A stretch of DNA of 64,000 nt from Odontesthes bonariensis (Eukaryota; Chordata; Actinopteri; Atheriniformes; Atherinopsidae), in contig NC_134521.1 in assembly GCF_027942865.1 (NCBI RefSeq), forward strand, positions 21,888,449 to 21,952,448, given 5' to 3'. Below the pieces are notes generated by a model, which saw only the letters and a list, made by a program, of their open reading frames with translations, did no database searches and was not told the DNA's origin. Numbering within the stretch: position 1 is the stretch's first letter; the number at the start of each line of letters is the position of its first letter. Position numbers and translations under genes: made by a program. This document shows positions 1 to 14,200 of this stretch, in pieces.

Positions 1-1001
1 TTTTTTTTTTTTTTTTTAAATGATGCGAAAGAGCAGTTTTTCCACTCAAGCAGGAGATGTCGGTGGAAAAATCTGAAGAAGAAAGAACACAGCTTTTATT
101 ATAGTCCTCACACGTGTTCTTTTATTTGTACTGCAGAGCTGATTGATGGTCTCAGTCAGTGTGATGGGATCAAAGAGAGATGAATAAAAAAAAAAGTTAA
201 ACCTGACACAGGAATGTCTTCACTGAAGCAGTGACAAGAAAACAGACACAAAGATCAGATGGCCAATAGTTTCATGTTCTGTGATGACTTGGTTGAAAAT
301 GGAAAAATAACCCAGAAAAGGGCAGATTATGTGACTTCAGCTCATAATAAGAGTTCGGCTCAAATTGATTCTGGCAAGTTAATTTATTCTGCGCAGCTGA
401 GTCGAGTAAACTCGCCCCTGAGTGCAAAAACGCTCACTCTGCCACTGTTATGTCACCCGTGGCTTACTGTGTGCGATTTTTGGGGCAGATTATTGAACAA
501 ACGCCTGAGGTGAAGGCCAGCTTCATTGTTCACCCCTTCGGAAATATGCAGATCGTTTGATTCACTCTCCACGTCTCTCCAGTACAGAGGCTGAAGTTTA
601 AGGAGCTTACCACCTTTCCCAGTCGTGATATCTGATTAACACGGGCTGGGTTTTTCTCTTTTTAGGAAGGCCTGTCCCCCCTTTTTGTTTTGAAGGGAGC
701 GGACGATGCTGGTGTTTCGATGTGGAAGATTCCTTTGCAGTTGCCTGGGAGGTGGCATTTAAGATCGAAGCCACCGCTTCAAGGAAACTACGCTTGCATA
801 AAGGAAGCGTTTGCATTAGAATGAAACTGAAGTGCACAATGGCACAGCTTTTGAGCCACTTGTCTGGGGTGTTTCTCCCTGGTGCATGGACTGAGTTTTA
901 GTGAATTGTGAGTCAGTGTCAAGCCTGCCGTTACTGTGCAGCAATAAACCGTTCTGCAAGGTATCTAAGATATGTCCTTCCTTCCTTTTCCGACTCCTCA
1001 G
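1..1001. other. arhgap32 intron, 5' part outside window
   Basis: This is intronic sequence before the first visible arhgap32 exon, whose acceptor AG is at 1000-1001. It begins with a 17-base T run. The short open frames here show no family resemblance and no exon with good splice sites was found. Confidence 0.6.
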
Positions 1002-4000
1002 TATCTAAGAAGCACGGGAAACTGATCACCTTCTTGCGCTCCTTCATGAAGTCCAGGCCCACCAAGCAGAAGCTGAAGCAGAGGGGCATCCTCCGGGAGA
1101 GGGTGTTTGGCTGCGATCTGGGAGAACACCTCCTCAACTCAGGACATGATGGTGAGTTACGCTTACGAGCAGATTCCCCCTTGTTCGCTTCCACTCTTCA
1201 GGTCTTTTCACACACGTTCTGCTTTCCATTAATGTGGCAGCAGCTAGCTTGTCTGTGTTGTGTGCGAGTTACCCCCCTGGTGTTTTTACTGTAGTAGTCT
1301 GACTAGATCTGGACTCGGAAACATGTGAGCGTCACTCGGTATCATGATAGTCAGTGATGATCAGCTGCAACGCCAACGCATGGTTCTCAGCATCTGAAAT
1401 GAACAAATTTAAAGAGTTTGATCACCTGTTTCCATCCACCACCGCTGCGTTTTACACAACCACAGGCTGATATTCATTTTTCATAAAGAATATATTGTAC
1501 CAAACTTCATGCTCTGTGAAATCTCGTGCAGACCATAAATATCACATGGGTGCACTGTGGCTCTTTCGTTACTGTCATCATTACTGGACGAAGGTTTGTG
1601 GTAAAATGACCAATAAATGATAAACTTCCCTCTGGACACGGGACACTGAGGTGCAACAAGGCAGCCTGATTCCCTCCGCCATAATATACCATAAGTGTCA
1701 TAAGATGCTATAAATGTATATATGGCAGGTGTACAAATCTGTGAAAAAGAATAATCCGCTCTGGGACGTATAATCTAGCTAACTAACTAAAATGTCGCTT
1801 TCTATACACATTAGCAGAGAGCAGCGCTGTTTGACATAAACAATAAAGCACAAGCTCCTTTGTTTACTTTTTTTGTTTTCCCCTGGTCTTCCACTCTCCT
1901 TTATTATCTTAACGTGTACGACAAGCACTTTCTGCAGTGGCGAGCTACGTCTGCTTGCACAGGTGCAGGATGCACATCCTGGTTGGAAGTAGTCTTTGTG
2001 GTGCGTTCAAGTGCTATTTTGGTGTTTTGGGAAGCCTTAGCAGGCAATTAAACATGTTGTGTATATCGTGTGAAAAAGGCTTCACCGGCCAGTTAGCATT
2101 ACGTGGGCTGCCTGTGAACAAAAGTCTGTATTTCCTGCTTCTGTTTAGACTTTTTCTATGGTAAAATTTCCAAAAACACTGCTTGGATTTTATGTACTTG
2201 CGTACCTCTTGTCTTGCCACATTCTTCCTGATATCTATCCGAGTATATAGTTTAAAGATGAGCGTCTAATTATTCGGTCGGTGACATAAGAATATTTATG
2301 TCACTAATGGAAAGCTACAAACCCGTGGCTTTTTAGCTTAGTGTTAAGACAGGAAGCTGGGGATAATAGCTGTTAAAGAGGATAAAAATCAGCTTTCAGT
2401 GGGGTGAGATGTAAGCTAATGGTTTTCTGAAAGCAACACATACTGCATGCACTCACATTCTTTACCAACTCTTTCTGGTTGTAATTAAGCCGCGCGCTGC
2501 TGTAAAATCCATTTACACGTTAATCTGAGCTTTCTGTGCCCGGGGCGGCGGCAGGTGAGCCGTTGCGATGGTCTCCGTGACAGAGCGGGGGGAGAATGGA
2601 GTCCCTTTAGTTTAGTGCTGCTGTTACACTGTAACTCCATCTCTGATCATCTCAATGATGCCACTCTGATGTTGGCAGTAATCAATAATTTAATTTCAGT
2701 TCATGTTGACACCACGCTGAAATTTCATTGTTCGTGTTGGTTGATCGTATTTAAACTCCTTATAAGTGAAGTAAATAACATTGAGGAGACGATATGACAC
2801 TTGAAATTCAGCTAATATTCAATGCAGTTTGGTTTTAGAGACAATCTATAAGACTTAGAAAGCCACGCGTTACTTCATATGCAGCATCGGATTCCTATTT
2901 CATAGAGATAGAAACCTTCACATATACTTAAATGTATAGAATCATATTTGTGTGTCAATGAATTGGTAGGTCTACACATTCCTGAGTCTGTACTCTCCGC
3001 AGCTGGAGAAGACCAGACTGTTTCCTTGTTTTCTCTTTGAGCGTTGTATGGAATTTGTCAGAACAGCTGCTTCAGCGAATGTCCCACTCACTGTCACCCT
3101 CTGAATGATGTGTGATGGTGGGAAGCCTGGGAACCTCCTTCTACACGCACACACTGACCTTGTCTCCCATTTAACTGGGATTCTCTATGATTCGTGGTTG
3201 CTTAAGAATGAAGAGCAGTCTTGTTTTTGAGGTTTTTCTTTTTTTGTCCGTCCATTTTCAACATACAATCACAGACTTGAAAACTGAGTTTAAGTGATAA
3301 GCTCTCTCACACAAAGACGGGTTATCTCTGTATTGAATGTATCCAGAAGTCTCAAAAGCCATTTTCCATTAAAAAGCTCATGAGAGAGGTTGAGAAGGGA
3401 TGACATGCTGTGTTTTCTGTTGGCAGTGCCCCAGGTCCTCAAGAGCTGCACGGAGTTCATTGAGAAGCACGGCGTGGTGGACGGCATTTACCGGCTCTCT
3501 GGGATCGCCTCAAATATCCAGAAATTGCGGTAAGGAGACGTACGCCAACTTGACAGATCGCAGCACGGAGATCTGTCCATGCTGGTCAGTCTTAGGAGGA
3601 GCTCACACATTTCATCCGGATGTGGCCTTCATCCAAAAGATGATAACGTGTGAATTCCAACTCCATCTGTGAAAGAGAAAAAAAAGAAACGGAACAAAAT
3701 GACACCAGTTGTTCTTCATGAGAAAGATTTAAATGCTGAATGATGTCACACCCGGTTAAGAAGTTGATCTTTGGTAATCGGAGCTGTGCGGCGGATCCCG
3801 TTTCTGAAAATAATGTTGTTTTGTTTGTGGACGTGTTGTTATGCTGCTCTGATGTTCTGAGAAGTTTCCAAAGTAACGCAGTGTTTTCATCTAAACACAA
3901 AGCACTTCGCAGAAATCTTGACCCTCATTTTTTCATATATTATTAACACATTGAATACCGGCGGTGTTTACGGAATTATGTCGTAGAATCCCAGCGTTCT

Positions 4001-7000
4001 AAACCATTTTTTGACGTTTTTTGTACAGTCACAGCATATTATGTGATAGGGCCACTGAAACATGTTATGGCTCGTTTGAAAGCTGAGACTGGCGACGCCA
4101 TCCTACGTACTTCCGCCCAAAGATTTTGGCTCCGCACATAGTCTGGCCAAATCCCCCTACCTCGGTTCGCTCAGTGTTTTGCCAATCAGCAAACAGTTGC
4201 GAGTGGTGACGCAGAACTCACGCGCGGAGTCCATTGTAGTCCATATAATTGTAGTTCAACCGCAGCGGAAATAAACATGGCGACGGAAGAACGCTAGAAG
4301 CTATCCATGAAGTTGTCTCAACTCTGGAGAGCATTATACAATTAAAACAAGAGCAAGAGGAATGCCTCGTCAATTTTGTTAGTGGCAAGGATGTCGTAGC
4401 TCTCCTTCCAACTGGCTTTGGGAAAAGTTTGATTTATCAAATGGTACCGGTATAATGAAAGCGGATGTGGGAAGCGTGATTCGCGAGCAAGCATGAACCT
4501 CGGCGCATAACCTACGTCCTTTCTAAACATTACTGATTGGTTAAGGGAACTCCAATGAATTTAAGTTGCTGAGTAAGGTCCCACCCTCCATGGAAACAGA
4601 TTCCTATTGGGTTTTTCCAGACTGTTTGACGGAGTCAACAGTCGGCTTTCGCCCAGGCTAGCAAAGCCATTGGTGTAATGATCAAAATGTCCAGATGATG
4701 ACACCAGTTTTTGACTGCCATCTATGTCAGTTCTGTTCATCACATAATTACAAAAATCACACAGAATGTGCATTAGAATGTATAGATTCAGAATCCATAA
4801 AAAAAAAACGTAAAAACGTATTTTTACCATTTGGGAGCCAACGCATGGGCAGTAAAAACGTAGTTTTACGTGACTTGGGAGTCAATATGTTAAGAAAACA
4901 GGAAGTGGGTGCAGTGAAACAGATTTTGTACATTTTCAGCAAGCTTGGTAGTCAGTATTAAGTACGACCATTTTCATTCTCCAACACAGTCTGAACCCTC
5001 TTTGACCAGCTTTCTGTCATTTCTTTGAGTAGTCTTCAGGAATAGTTCTCCAGGCTTCTTGAAGGACATCCCAAAGCTCTTCTTTGGATGTCAGCTGCCT
5101 TTTGTTGATCATCTGTCAGGATGACCCCACACTGCTTCAGTAATGTTGAGGTCCGGGCTCTGGGGAGGATTCATCCCTCCATCAGACCTGTTGTCACTGA
5201 TTTTCAGTCCACTTCATTTGGCATAGCTCAGCCTTTTCTCCCTGTTTCCCTTCCTTAAGAATGGCTTCTTTACAGCCACCCTTCCATGGAGCCCATTTCT
5301 GTTGGCTTGGGCCAACAGCAGATGGATCAGCTGAAGGTCCAGATGCATCTCTCAGGTCCTGTGTCAGGTCTTTGCTGGATTTTTTTCTCTTTCTTAAGGA
5401 CATCACTTTCAGATACTGTTCATCTGCTGAAGACATATATATATTTTTTTTTTAGGCCTGAGACTTCTTCTTTTGTCCTCCACTTGTCCAGTTTCCTCAT
5501 ATTTTTAAAGACACACTGCACACCATGCTGAGATATGCCAAGTTTTCAGCTAATTTATTCATCTTTGTGACAGGCTATAACAAAGTACCTCACGATACAA
5601 TTCAAAATAGTTTCTTGACTTTGTTATGTGTTAAAACTACACCTGACTTCAACCCTGGGGTTAGGAGCCTTTTTTTTCTGCTTGAATGATTCATAGGTCA
5701 GTGTGAAGTGGCTTAATAAACAAAAAAACATTACTTTGAAAATGTTCAGGTACAAGAACTGGACTGAAAATGAGTTTTTGTTTTTTTTTAAACAGCCAAT
5801 GTCCAAAGAAAAACTTTAAAAGAACTTCAGAAAGCCTGGAGAACTATTGTCCAAGAGCACTTGGATGGATTACAAGAAAGTCTGGCGGCTTGGAAGGAAA
5901 ATCTTAAAAACTGGGGTGAATCATGACTTTTGATCAGTACTCTGTTCGGTGGGTATTGCTATTCTGTTTGTAACATTCTGCAAGGATTTGCACTTTTGAG
6001 TTTTCCGTTATTCTCTCTGGAGCGTACACCTTCATGTTTTGTCTTCAGATTATACAGTGAAACATGCATTTCTGCAGCTGTTTTTGTGGTTAGAGAATCT
6101 CAGCTTCTTCACTGTGAAACCAAACAAAATAAAGTTACTGACCCCAAATACAAATTATTCTGTTGATTAGCAGAGATTTGATCACCTTCCTTTATTTTTT
6201 TTATCTGAACTATGACTCAACCGTGTCCCGGCTCCATCTGTCCATTAAAAATCTAGAATTTATTCATCAACGCATGTCTCTGTCTCCTCCCCCAGGCATG
6301 AGTTTGACTCGGAGCAGATCCCCGACCTGACCAAAGATGTTTACATCCAGGACATCCACTGTGTTGGCTCGCTTTGTAAGCTCTACTTCAGAGAGCTGCC
6401 CAACCCCCTGCTGACCTACCAGCTCTATGAGAAATTCTCTGTAAGCAAAACCCCACCATGTCTCCTCTGTCATGCACCAGTTTTTTTTTTCCCTTTATTC
6501 TAATGTATGTTGACATAACTGCAAACCCTTATTTGGGTTGTTGATGTTTCTGTGTTCAACATTTAGACCATAAACATTCCTTAAAGAGTCATTTTAGATG
6601 AGACTTGAGACTTATGACCTCATTTATTTTGTAAAATAAGCAACCAATTTCCGCAGATTTTGTCTTTTAGGAATTCTTAAAATTCATCACACGCTATAAA
6701 TCACAGACACCCCGAAAATAATCGTGTTGTGCTTGACACACCCTGTCATTACACATACAGCTAACCATTCTCTGTGACTTGGAAAAGAAACCTTCTCCAA
6801 GCACAACTGAGCCATCCCTGAGGCTGAAGTAAATGTTTTCTGGTTGTTATGGCAGCAGGGAAGAGGAGGGGGCTTTATGACCTCAACTTGATGTCCCCTC
6901 TATGCACCGTGTAGCGGCGTGCACCTACGATGTCACAATAGTGAGTTTGATGTTGATACACTGCGTATGTCCCCTCTCACCATCTCCCCGCCTCTTGCTC

Positions 7001-8160
7001 TGTTTTCACTGTGAAGGACGCTGTATCAGCGGCAACGGATGAAGAGCGGCTCATCAAAATCCACGACGTCATCCAGCAGCTCCCTCCGCCGCATTACAGG
7101 TCAGTATGGGGGCACACTGCCCCCCATAGGCAGGCCACTGAACATCCTTACAGATGCACAGTACATTCAGAGTAGCTGCATACGTCTGCTTGTGTTACAA
7201 CCACGGCTCTATGTGCTGATACTCTGCGCTCAGTGGCATCATCTGCTGAACTTTGCCTTGATTAATTGAATCCAGCCTTTGTATAGACGCACACAAGCAA
7301 ATTTGCAAGTGATTCCCGAAAGATTTTAGCTGAAAAGTGAGACGCTGACCTTAAGAAGTGGCTCCGCTGTGGACATTAGTCTTTACATCCGTTGTGGGAG
7401 CCAATTAAAACTGAGTTGATATTTGATTCCTAGAACTCTGGAGTTCCTTATGAGACACCTCTCCCACCTGGCAGCGTTCAGCTACATCACCAACATGCAC
7501 AGTAAGAACCTGGCCATCGTCTGGGCGCCCAACCTGCTGAGGTGAGATCTTCTTTTTATGTTTTACATCGTGAGGAATGCACCATCGGTGATCTCCTAAA
7601 AGTTGTCTCGGCTGGCTGTGGATTTTTAGTTTTTAGTGTCGAGTACATCTCAATTACTGTCTGTTTTACAGCACCGTGCAAAAATGAGCAGCCCCTCGGT
7701 TCTTTCTATTTTTCTTCCTGGCAGCCAGACTTTCTTGTAATCTTTTTGAAGTGGTCTTGAGCAACAGTTCTCCAGACTTTCTGAATGTCTTTCAACTAAT
7801 TTCTTTGGACATTAGCTACTATTTCACTCATTTTCAGTCCAGTTCATTGAACCCGACTATATTCAAAGGAATGTTTTGGTTTTTTAAGCCACTTAACATA
7901 GACATATTATTCACTGAAGCATTAAAAACTCAACTATGGGATGAAAAATTGTTGTCTAACAACTTTTCAAAGAACCAATTTTCAAATTTATCTCTTGGCA
8001 ATTCGTTAGCAGCCCAACACAACAATACAGCATCCAAGAAGCCTGGAGAACTATTCCTGACGACTACTTAAAATGAGAAGAAAACTGCTCATGGCAGATA
8101 TTCACTTTCAAGCTTGTTAAAAATGAACAAACTATTTGTATTTATGTTTGCATCTTCCCA

Positions 8161-8221
<61 letters not shown>

Positions 8222-11200
8222 TGCTTGAATGAAAGGATTTAAGCAGGTGTTCATGTGAGGGTGTTATATGATGCTGAACATTTTCACACAAAACTTTACT
8301 GACTTTTACGAGAGCTCTTTATTTAAACCTGTCTTTTGTCTGTTGTTGTTGTTGTTTCAGGTCCAAACAGATCGAATCTGCATGTTTCAGCGGTACAGCA
8401 GCCTTCATGGAAGTACGAATCCAGTCTGTAGTGGTGGAGTTCATCCTCAACCACGTCGATGTGCTCTTCAGCACAAAACTGAGCTCACTGATAAGAGAAG
8501 GAGCAGGTACGCACAGGCATCAGGCTGCTGCATGCACACTGTCAGCTGGCTGTAGCTTTGGACATTAATGGTCTTCCTGCCACATCACCAGGTCACAACT
8601 CTTTGTCGCGGCCCAAGTCACTGCTGGTTTCATCACCCTCCACAAAACTTCTGAGTCTGGAGGAAGCCCAGGCCAGGACCCAGGCTCAGATAAACTCTCC
8701 CGTCACTGAAGACAGCAAGTACATCGAGGTGGGCGAAGGTCCGGCCGCCCTGCAGGGCAAGTTTCATACAGTCATCGAGTTTCCCACCGAGAGGTTTGTT
8801 CACTCGTCTTACTTCTAGATCGGTCTTTGTAAAACAAAATGTAAAGTTCAGTTTAAAGGCTTTTATTTTACAGTGTTGCTCCTGTCAACATTATTTCACA
8901 AATGTTGGAAAAGACAAAAATCCGTGATTCTGTCTCCCTCTGCTGGTATAGTTTCCCTCCTGCAGCAGCTTAAAAGCTTTGCAGTCCAGGAAGTTTAAAG
9001 GGTTAGTTCGCCATTTTGCACATTAAGCCCTGTTTTTAGGTAGTCTGGGGTGAATTATAGATGTTCTGATCACAATTTGGACATTTGGTGCTGAACGGAG
9101 CATTTAGGTGTCCACTGCTGCAGCCCCCCCACCTTTGCATTGAGTCAATGACCACTCAAGCAAACAATCATAAAACGGCATTAAACTTTCGTTTGAAAAG
9201 ACATGGAACTCACCGTGTGGTCAGTGGTGGACAGCGATAAATTGACCCGAAAATCGCAGCGAAATGTGCCTTCTAACAGTTGTTTTAGCATTTGGTGGAC
9301 CTATTTTTCCGGACACCGTTGAATAGCAGCAGCAAGACATCCAGCGACATACAGCGCGCGGAGTAATACTAGTCAAACCAATACAAATCAATGAAGACGG
9401 ACAATAATGGTAATATAACTTCTCTGGAACCGTATTTTGCGGTGATTTTCGAGCCAACATATCGCTGTCCACCACAGACCACACGGTGAGTTTCATGTCT
9501 CTGCAAACGAAAGTTTAATGCCGTTTTATGATTGTTTGCTTGAGTGGTCATTGACTCAATGCAAAGGTGGGGGGGCTGCAGCAGTGGATACCTAAATGCT
9601 CCGTTCAGCACCAAATGTCCAAATTGTGATCAGAACATCTCTAACTCATCCCAGAATACCCCCAAACAGGGCTTAATGTGCAAAATGGCGAACTAACACT
9701 TTAAGTAAATGGTTCAGAAACTGAATCATTGATTACTTTGTCCCTTCTGTGAGATCCTTATTTGCGATGCGTCTTGTTAATTACAAAAACTGTCTGAATC
9801 GATTCCTAGGAAAAGGCCTCCAATTAAATCCAAGAAGTCTCCTGTGGGTAGTTGGCGCTCTTTCTTCAACCTGGGCAAGTCCTCATCCATGTCCAAGCGC
9901 AAGCTGCATCGCAACCCCAGTGAGCCCAACGAGCTGAAGTCTATGGCTCTTCCCGGTGAGTCCTCCCATCACAACCAAAATGAACTTCGTACAGAGAGCA
10001 GAGCTCAATCTGGAAGACGTGACTGATTTGTTTTTTGCTGATTTGTTTCAGGAGGCAGAGGAGACACGGCAACATTAAGGTCAGCCAAAAGCGAAGAGTC
10101 ACTGAGCTCCCTGCACAATGTTGAAGGTAATTATTTGTCCTCCACTGTACTTTGACTCAGCATAACTTGGCTAAATATGTCAGTGCTGCCCAGAGCATAT
10201 TATTCATGCTCTCTTTTCTGTTAAAAAGTGAATATTATTTATGATTAGGCTCTTTTCCTCCTTTAGGGGAGTCCAAGGTGTACCGTCCTCGGCGGCCACG
10301 CTCCAGCAGTGACGCCCTGTCAGCCTCCTTCAACGGCGAGCTGCTGGACAGCCGGCAGCACTGCAACTCGTACGATAACCTTGATGCCACGGAGGAAAGC
10401 GACGGAGACGACGGGCCCATCTGTGTGCCTGCCCTCATCTCACCTCCCCGCTCAGCAGGTGAAGATGTGGACCTCAGCCCGCCAGACATTGGCATGGCTT
10501 CCTTAGACTTTGACCCGATGTCTTTCCAGTGCAGTGTCCCCGACACCTCTTATGCCTTCCCATTAGATGACTTGCCAGCTGGGGCCGAGGGCCCCACGTC
10601 AAAGAGCAGTCCTGGCACCATCTGTGGCAAGACCAACGGCTCTGACCTCATCTCTGCCTCCTTCCTTGGCGGCTTAACTTCCCCCTTGGCATCCACAGAC
10701 TGCAGCCTGTCTGAGGGAGGGAGGGCAGAAAGCAAGAAACTGACCACTCCCTACTCTTACACCGATAAGCCCACACAGGCCGTCTCGCCTATCAAATGTG
10801 CAAAGACCACCACTTTGACACCATTTGCCACCTCAGAGCTTTTCTCTGCAGAGACACTTGACAAGAATACGGCTGGACAGGTTGTCTCTTCGCAGCCTCT
10901 GTCTCCTCCTCCGAGACCCAAGGACTCGCCTCCCCTGATGGGCAGCGTGCTGCTGAGGGCAGCGGAGCTGTCGCTGAGTGAAGCTTTTCAGATGGAGCTG
11001 CACTCTAAACTCACAGCCTTTGACATTTTGGATAGTAAAGACCTGAGTGGAGAGGACGGCGTGCAGCAGATACCAGCTGCCAGCAACCAGGACCACCAAG
11101 GTATGAACCAGAAACTGACTTCTCTAACTGCAGTGTGTGGCATGCTTCTGACTTGTCACTGCCTCGTTTATCATTTTTTAGATTTAAGATTAGTTGATAT

Positions 11201-14200
11201 AAACCTTTTTTTTTTTTTTGGCAGGTTTCATCTTGAATTAATCTTTTTCTTGTCTTGCCAAAGCAGCATGCTTAACTGACCCCTTTCCTTCTCTTAAAGC
11301 ACCTTAGAACTTTCCTCCCACTTCAACCTACTGCTCTGTTGCTTACTCGTTGTTCAACTGCACCTCCTTTATGTCTTTTTTGTTCCTGATAGGAGTCATA
11401 ACTCCAGACTCTTCAAAGGACCTCACCCCTCGTTCCCTAAGCTCTACAGCTCCTACTTCTGCCCCTCCTCCCCCTCCACCTCCTAAGAATGCTGCCCGCA
11501 TGTTGGCCCTGGCCCTGGCTGAGTCAGCCCAGCAGGTCTCCTCTGAGTCCGCAGACACCTCCACACTGGTGTCCCCTGTGCAGAAGCAGGAGGCCTCCAA
11601 CCTTCAGGACTTGGTACATTCATTCTTCCCACGTTCCCAGAGTGCTTCTGAGGATGGAGCAGGGAGAAGTTGTTCCCCACCACCCAACATCACCGCTACA
11701 GCTGTTACCACAGCCTCATCTTATCCATCCATACCCAGTCCTCCAGTCAAACCACAGCAACCAGGGTTAACCAGCAGGATTACCGAGCCATCAGACGGCG
11801 TCAATTCCTCTACAACTCCGTCTCGGACTCAGCCGGAAACAGACTCCACCCCACCAAACACTCCACTTTACAAGTGCGTCCCACTCTCCAGCTCAAGCAA
11901 TCTGACTTCTCCTACCAGGAAAAGTCCAGAAAGAAAGCAGTGTGTCCAGGGACAGGTTCCAGTTCACACAAGCTCATCCAGTGCCACTCCAGCCACCATG
12001 CCCAGTAGCAGCTGCAAAGATAAAGTCTTACCAAAGTCTGTTGCTGAGGTAAATATCGGCATTTTTGTATGTAATGTGTACATTTGAAGTCGGCATACAT
12101 TGATTTTGTATTCAATAAGAACGATTCAGACAGAACTTGATAAAGAAGCTGTTATTCACCAAATATCAGCCAGTTGCATTTCACAGATTTCAGTTCTGCC
12201 ACAATGATGGTAATATCAATTTACTCCGGTATTTATTTTCTGGAAATAAGAGACATCCGTTACTACCCTTAAAGAAAAAGGCAGTTTTACTGTTCACTGA
12301 CATTTCTCCTCTTAGCTTTTTATTTGGGTCTGTGTTTTTGGCAGTTTGGGTGGTATTCTTGTCATTTAGATGCTCTGAATGTTAAAAATGCTGAAAAACA
12401 CTAGCCTGGAAAACCAGCGCCAACTGCTGGACGGCAAAATGTTTTGCCTGCGGTTGGGTCTGGCCTCGATCCACTTGTCATTTTGAAAATACTGCCCTGA
12501 ATCTGGCAGATGGCAACTAAACCAATCACAACGCAGAGATGTGTTTTGAATCAACGCGGGCGGGCCAGAGGGTTCTGGTGCGGGGTTTTGAGGGAGTGAC
12601 GACAGAGCAGTGCGACGTTGGGCAGTGGAAGCGAACCTAGACAAGCGAAAGCACAACAAGAAAGATGGCGGCGGCAATGGAACAGTGCTCGTTTGATTCA
12701 GCCTTGGCACACAGCCATTATAACGAACAGCCTTGCCACTCTGTATTAAGCCCCATTGTACCGGCTTTTTGGCTGCAGTTCCACCAGAATTCCACTGGGA
12801 GCGTCGGTGGAGACCAGAATGAATGGGGCCCTATGGAGCTAGATGCTACAAATGGTCAGTTTCACCTAAGTCTCCTCAAGAGCGCTCAGATTTGAATGTA
12901 GTTTCTGAGAGCTCAACATGGGTTTCAAGTAAAAAATCTACTGAACGAGTACATATATCGCTTTGATTTCTTACTGGTTGGCTTCTTGTTGTCCACAACG
13001 CGCTAGCATTGTGCTAATGACAGCTGGTCGACCAGCTATGTATGACGTCATATACACTTCAAATCCTTTTTTTAAGCAAATGAGTGGCTCTAAAAATCTA
13101 AAACTCAGCCATGGGTATTTTCTAAACACCCTTTTTCGAAAACAACATTCGAATTACTAGAGAAAAAATTATATCTTGAGATAAGGGCACGAAAGGGCGT
13201 ATAGCTCCATAGGACTCCATTCATTCTGGTCTCCAAAATTGGGCGCCCCATGTGGAAAGAGGGTGGAACTGCAACCAAAATCGCCTCGTTGGAAACCGGA
13301 AATGCACCGTGAGTTGCGTATCTGTCCTATTATAGAATCTGTGCTTGGCATCAGTTTTGGAAGAGTCCCCTCCCACCAAAGCTTTCTGTCGCGCTTACTA
13401 CGTCACAGTCAGTTGCGCTGATTGGTCAGAGCGTTGGCCTATAGGCACAGACGCGGTTTGAAAGACAACGGGTTGTGCTCATCAACAATGTTCCGTTGTA
13501 TCCATTGATCGGTGCCAGACTAAATTAGACATCCAATCCATTTAGGCTGGTTTATCAGGCTAGAAAAACACAACAAAGATAATGAACTCCTGCACAGTCG
13601 AGCCTGTTGTTTTGAACTTTGATTAAGCAGACAGCATGACGTGGGGTTGCACTTCACAGCAATCCCATCAATAATAAATAACTTGTTGAGTATCATGAGC
13701 CAATAGCCACAAAAGGGATAATTAATCATTTAAGGAAATATGATCATTCAGTTTTATTGACATTTAAATGAGAAGCTCAACACAACTCCTTTTTTTCCTA
13801 CATCCAAGCTGCTATTTTCAATCTCAGTAGCTGAACAGACATCGTGGAACAGTTTGGTAACCAAAGTAGACTGGTGACACGGGTCAGCATGCAGAGGAGG
13901 TGTGTGTGGGGCTGGTAAACCTCTTGTCCCACAGCAAAAAATCTTAACTTTTTTGTGTGTTTTCTTTATCAGGTCAAAGCAGAAGAGGCTGCACCACCCC
14001 CCGTCCTTCCAAAACCATCAGAACAGCCACCTCCAACAGCTCATAAACCCAAAAAGCAGGCGGTCTCCTTGCCACAACACCAAACACAAACTCAGCAGAA
14101 GAACCAAGCTCAGATTCAGTCTCATCTTCCAGCACCGCTTCATGCACAGTCACAGCCTCCCGCACAAATCCATTCCCAGCCCCATCTCTCAAAGGCCAGC

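Larger units (their letters stand above)
1002..8506 (+). other. arhgap32: exons encoding the RhoGAP catalytic domain
   Basis: Six exons build the GAP fold, from RERVFGCDLGEHLL (first exon) through FILNHVDVLFS (8361-8506). The catalytic arginine finger is in GIYRLSG, with the arginine codon at 3492-3494. The conserved Lys/Asn region KNLAIVWAPNLLR is in exon 7434-7541. All expected core residues are present, so the domain looks active. Introns of 1-3 kb between these exons carry several transposon insertions, none of which touches an exon. Confidence 0.9.

Noticed and set aside
259-513. 84-codon open frame upstream of the first visible arhgap32 exon
   Set aside because: No similarity to PX or SH3 sequence, no suitable splice sites, and composition like the surrounding intron.
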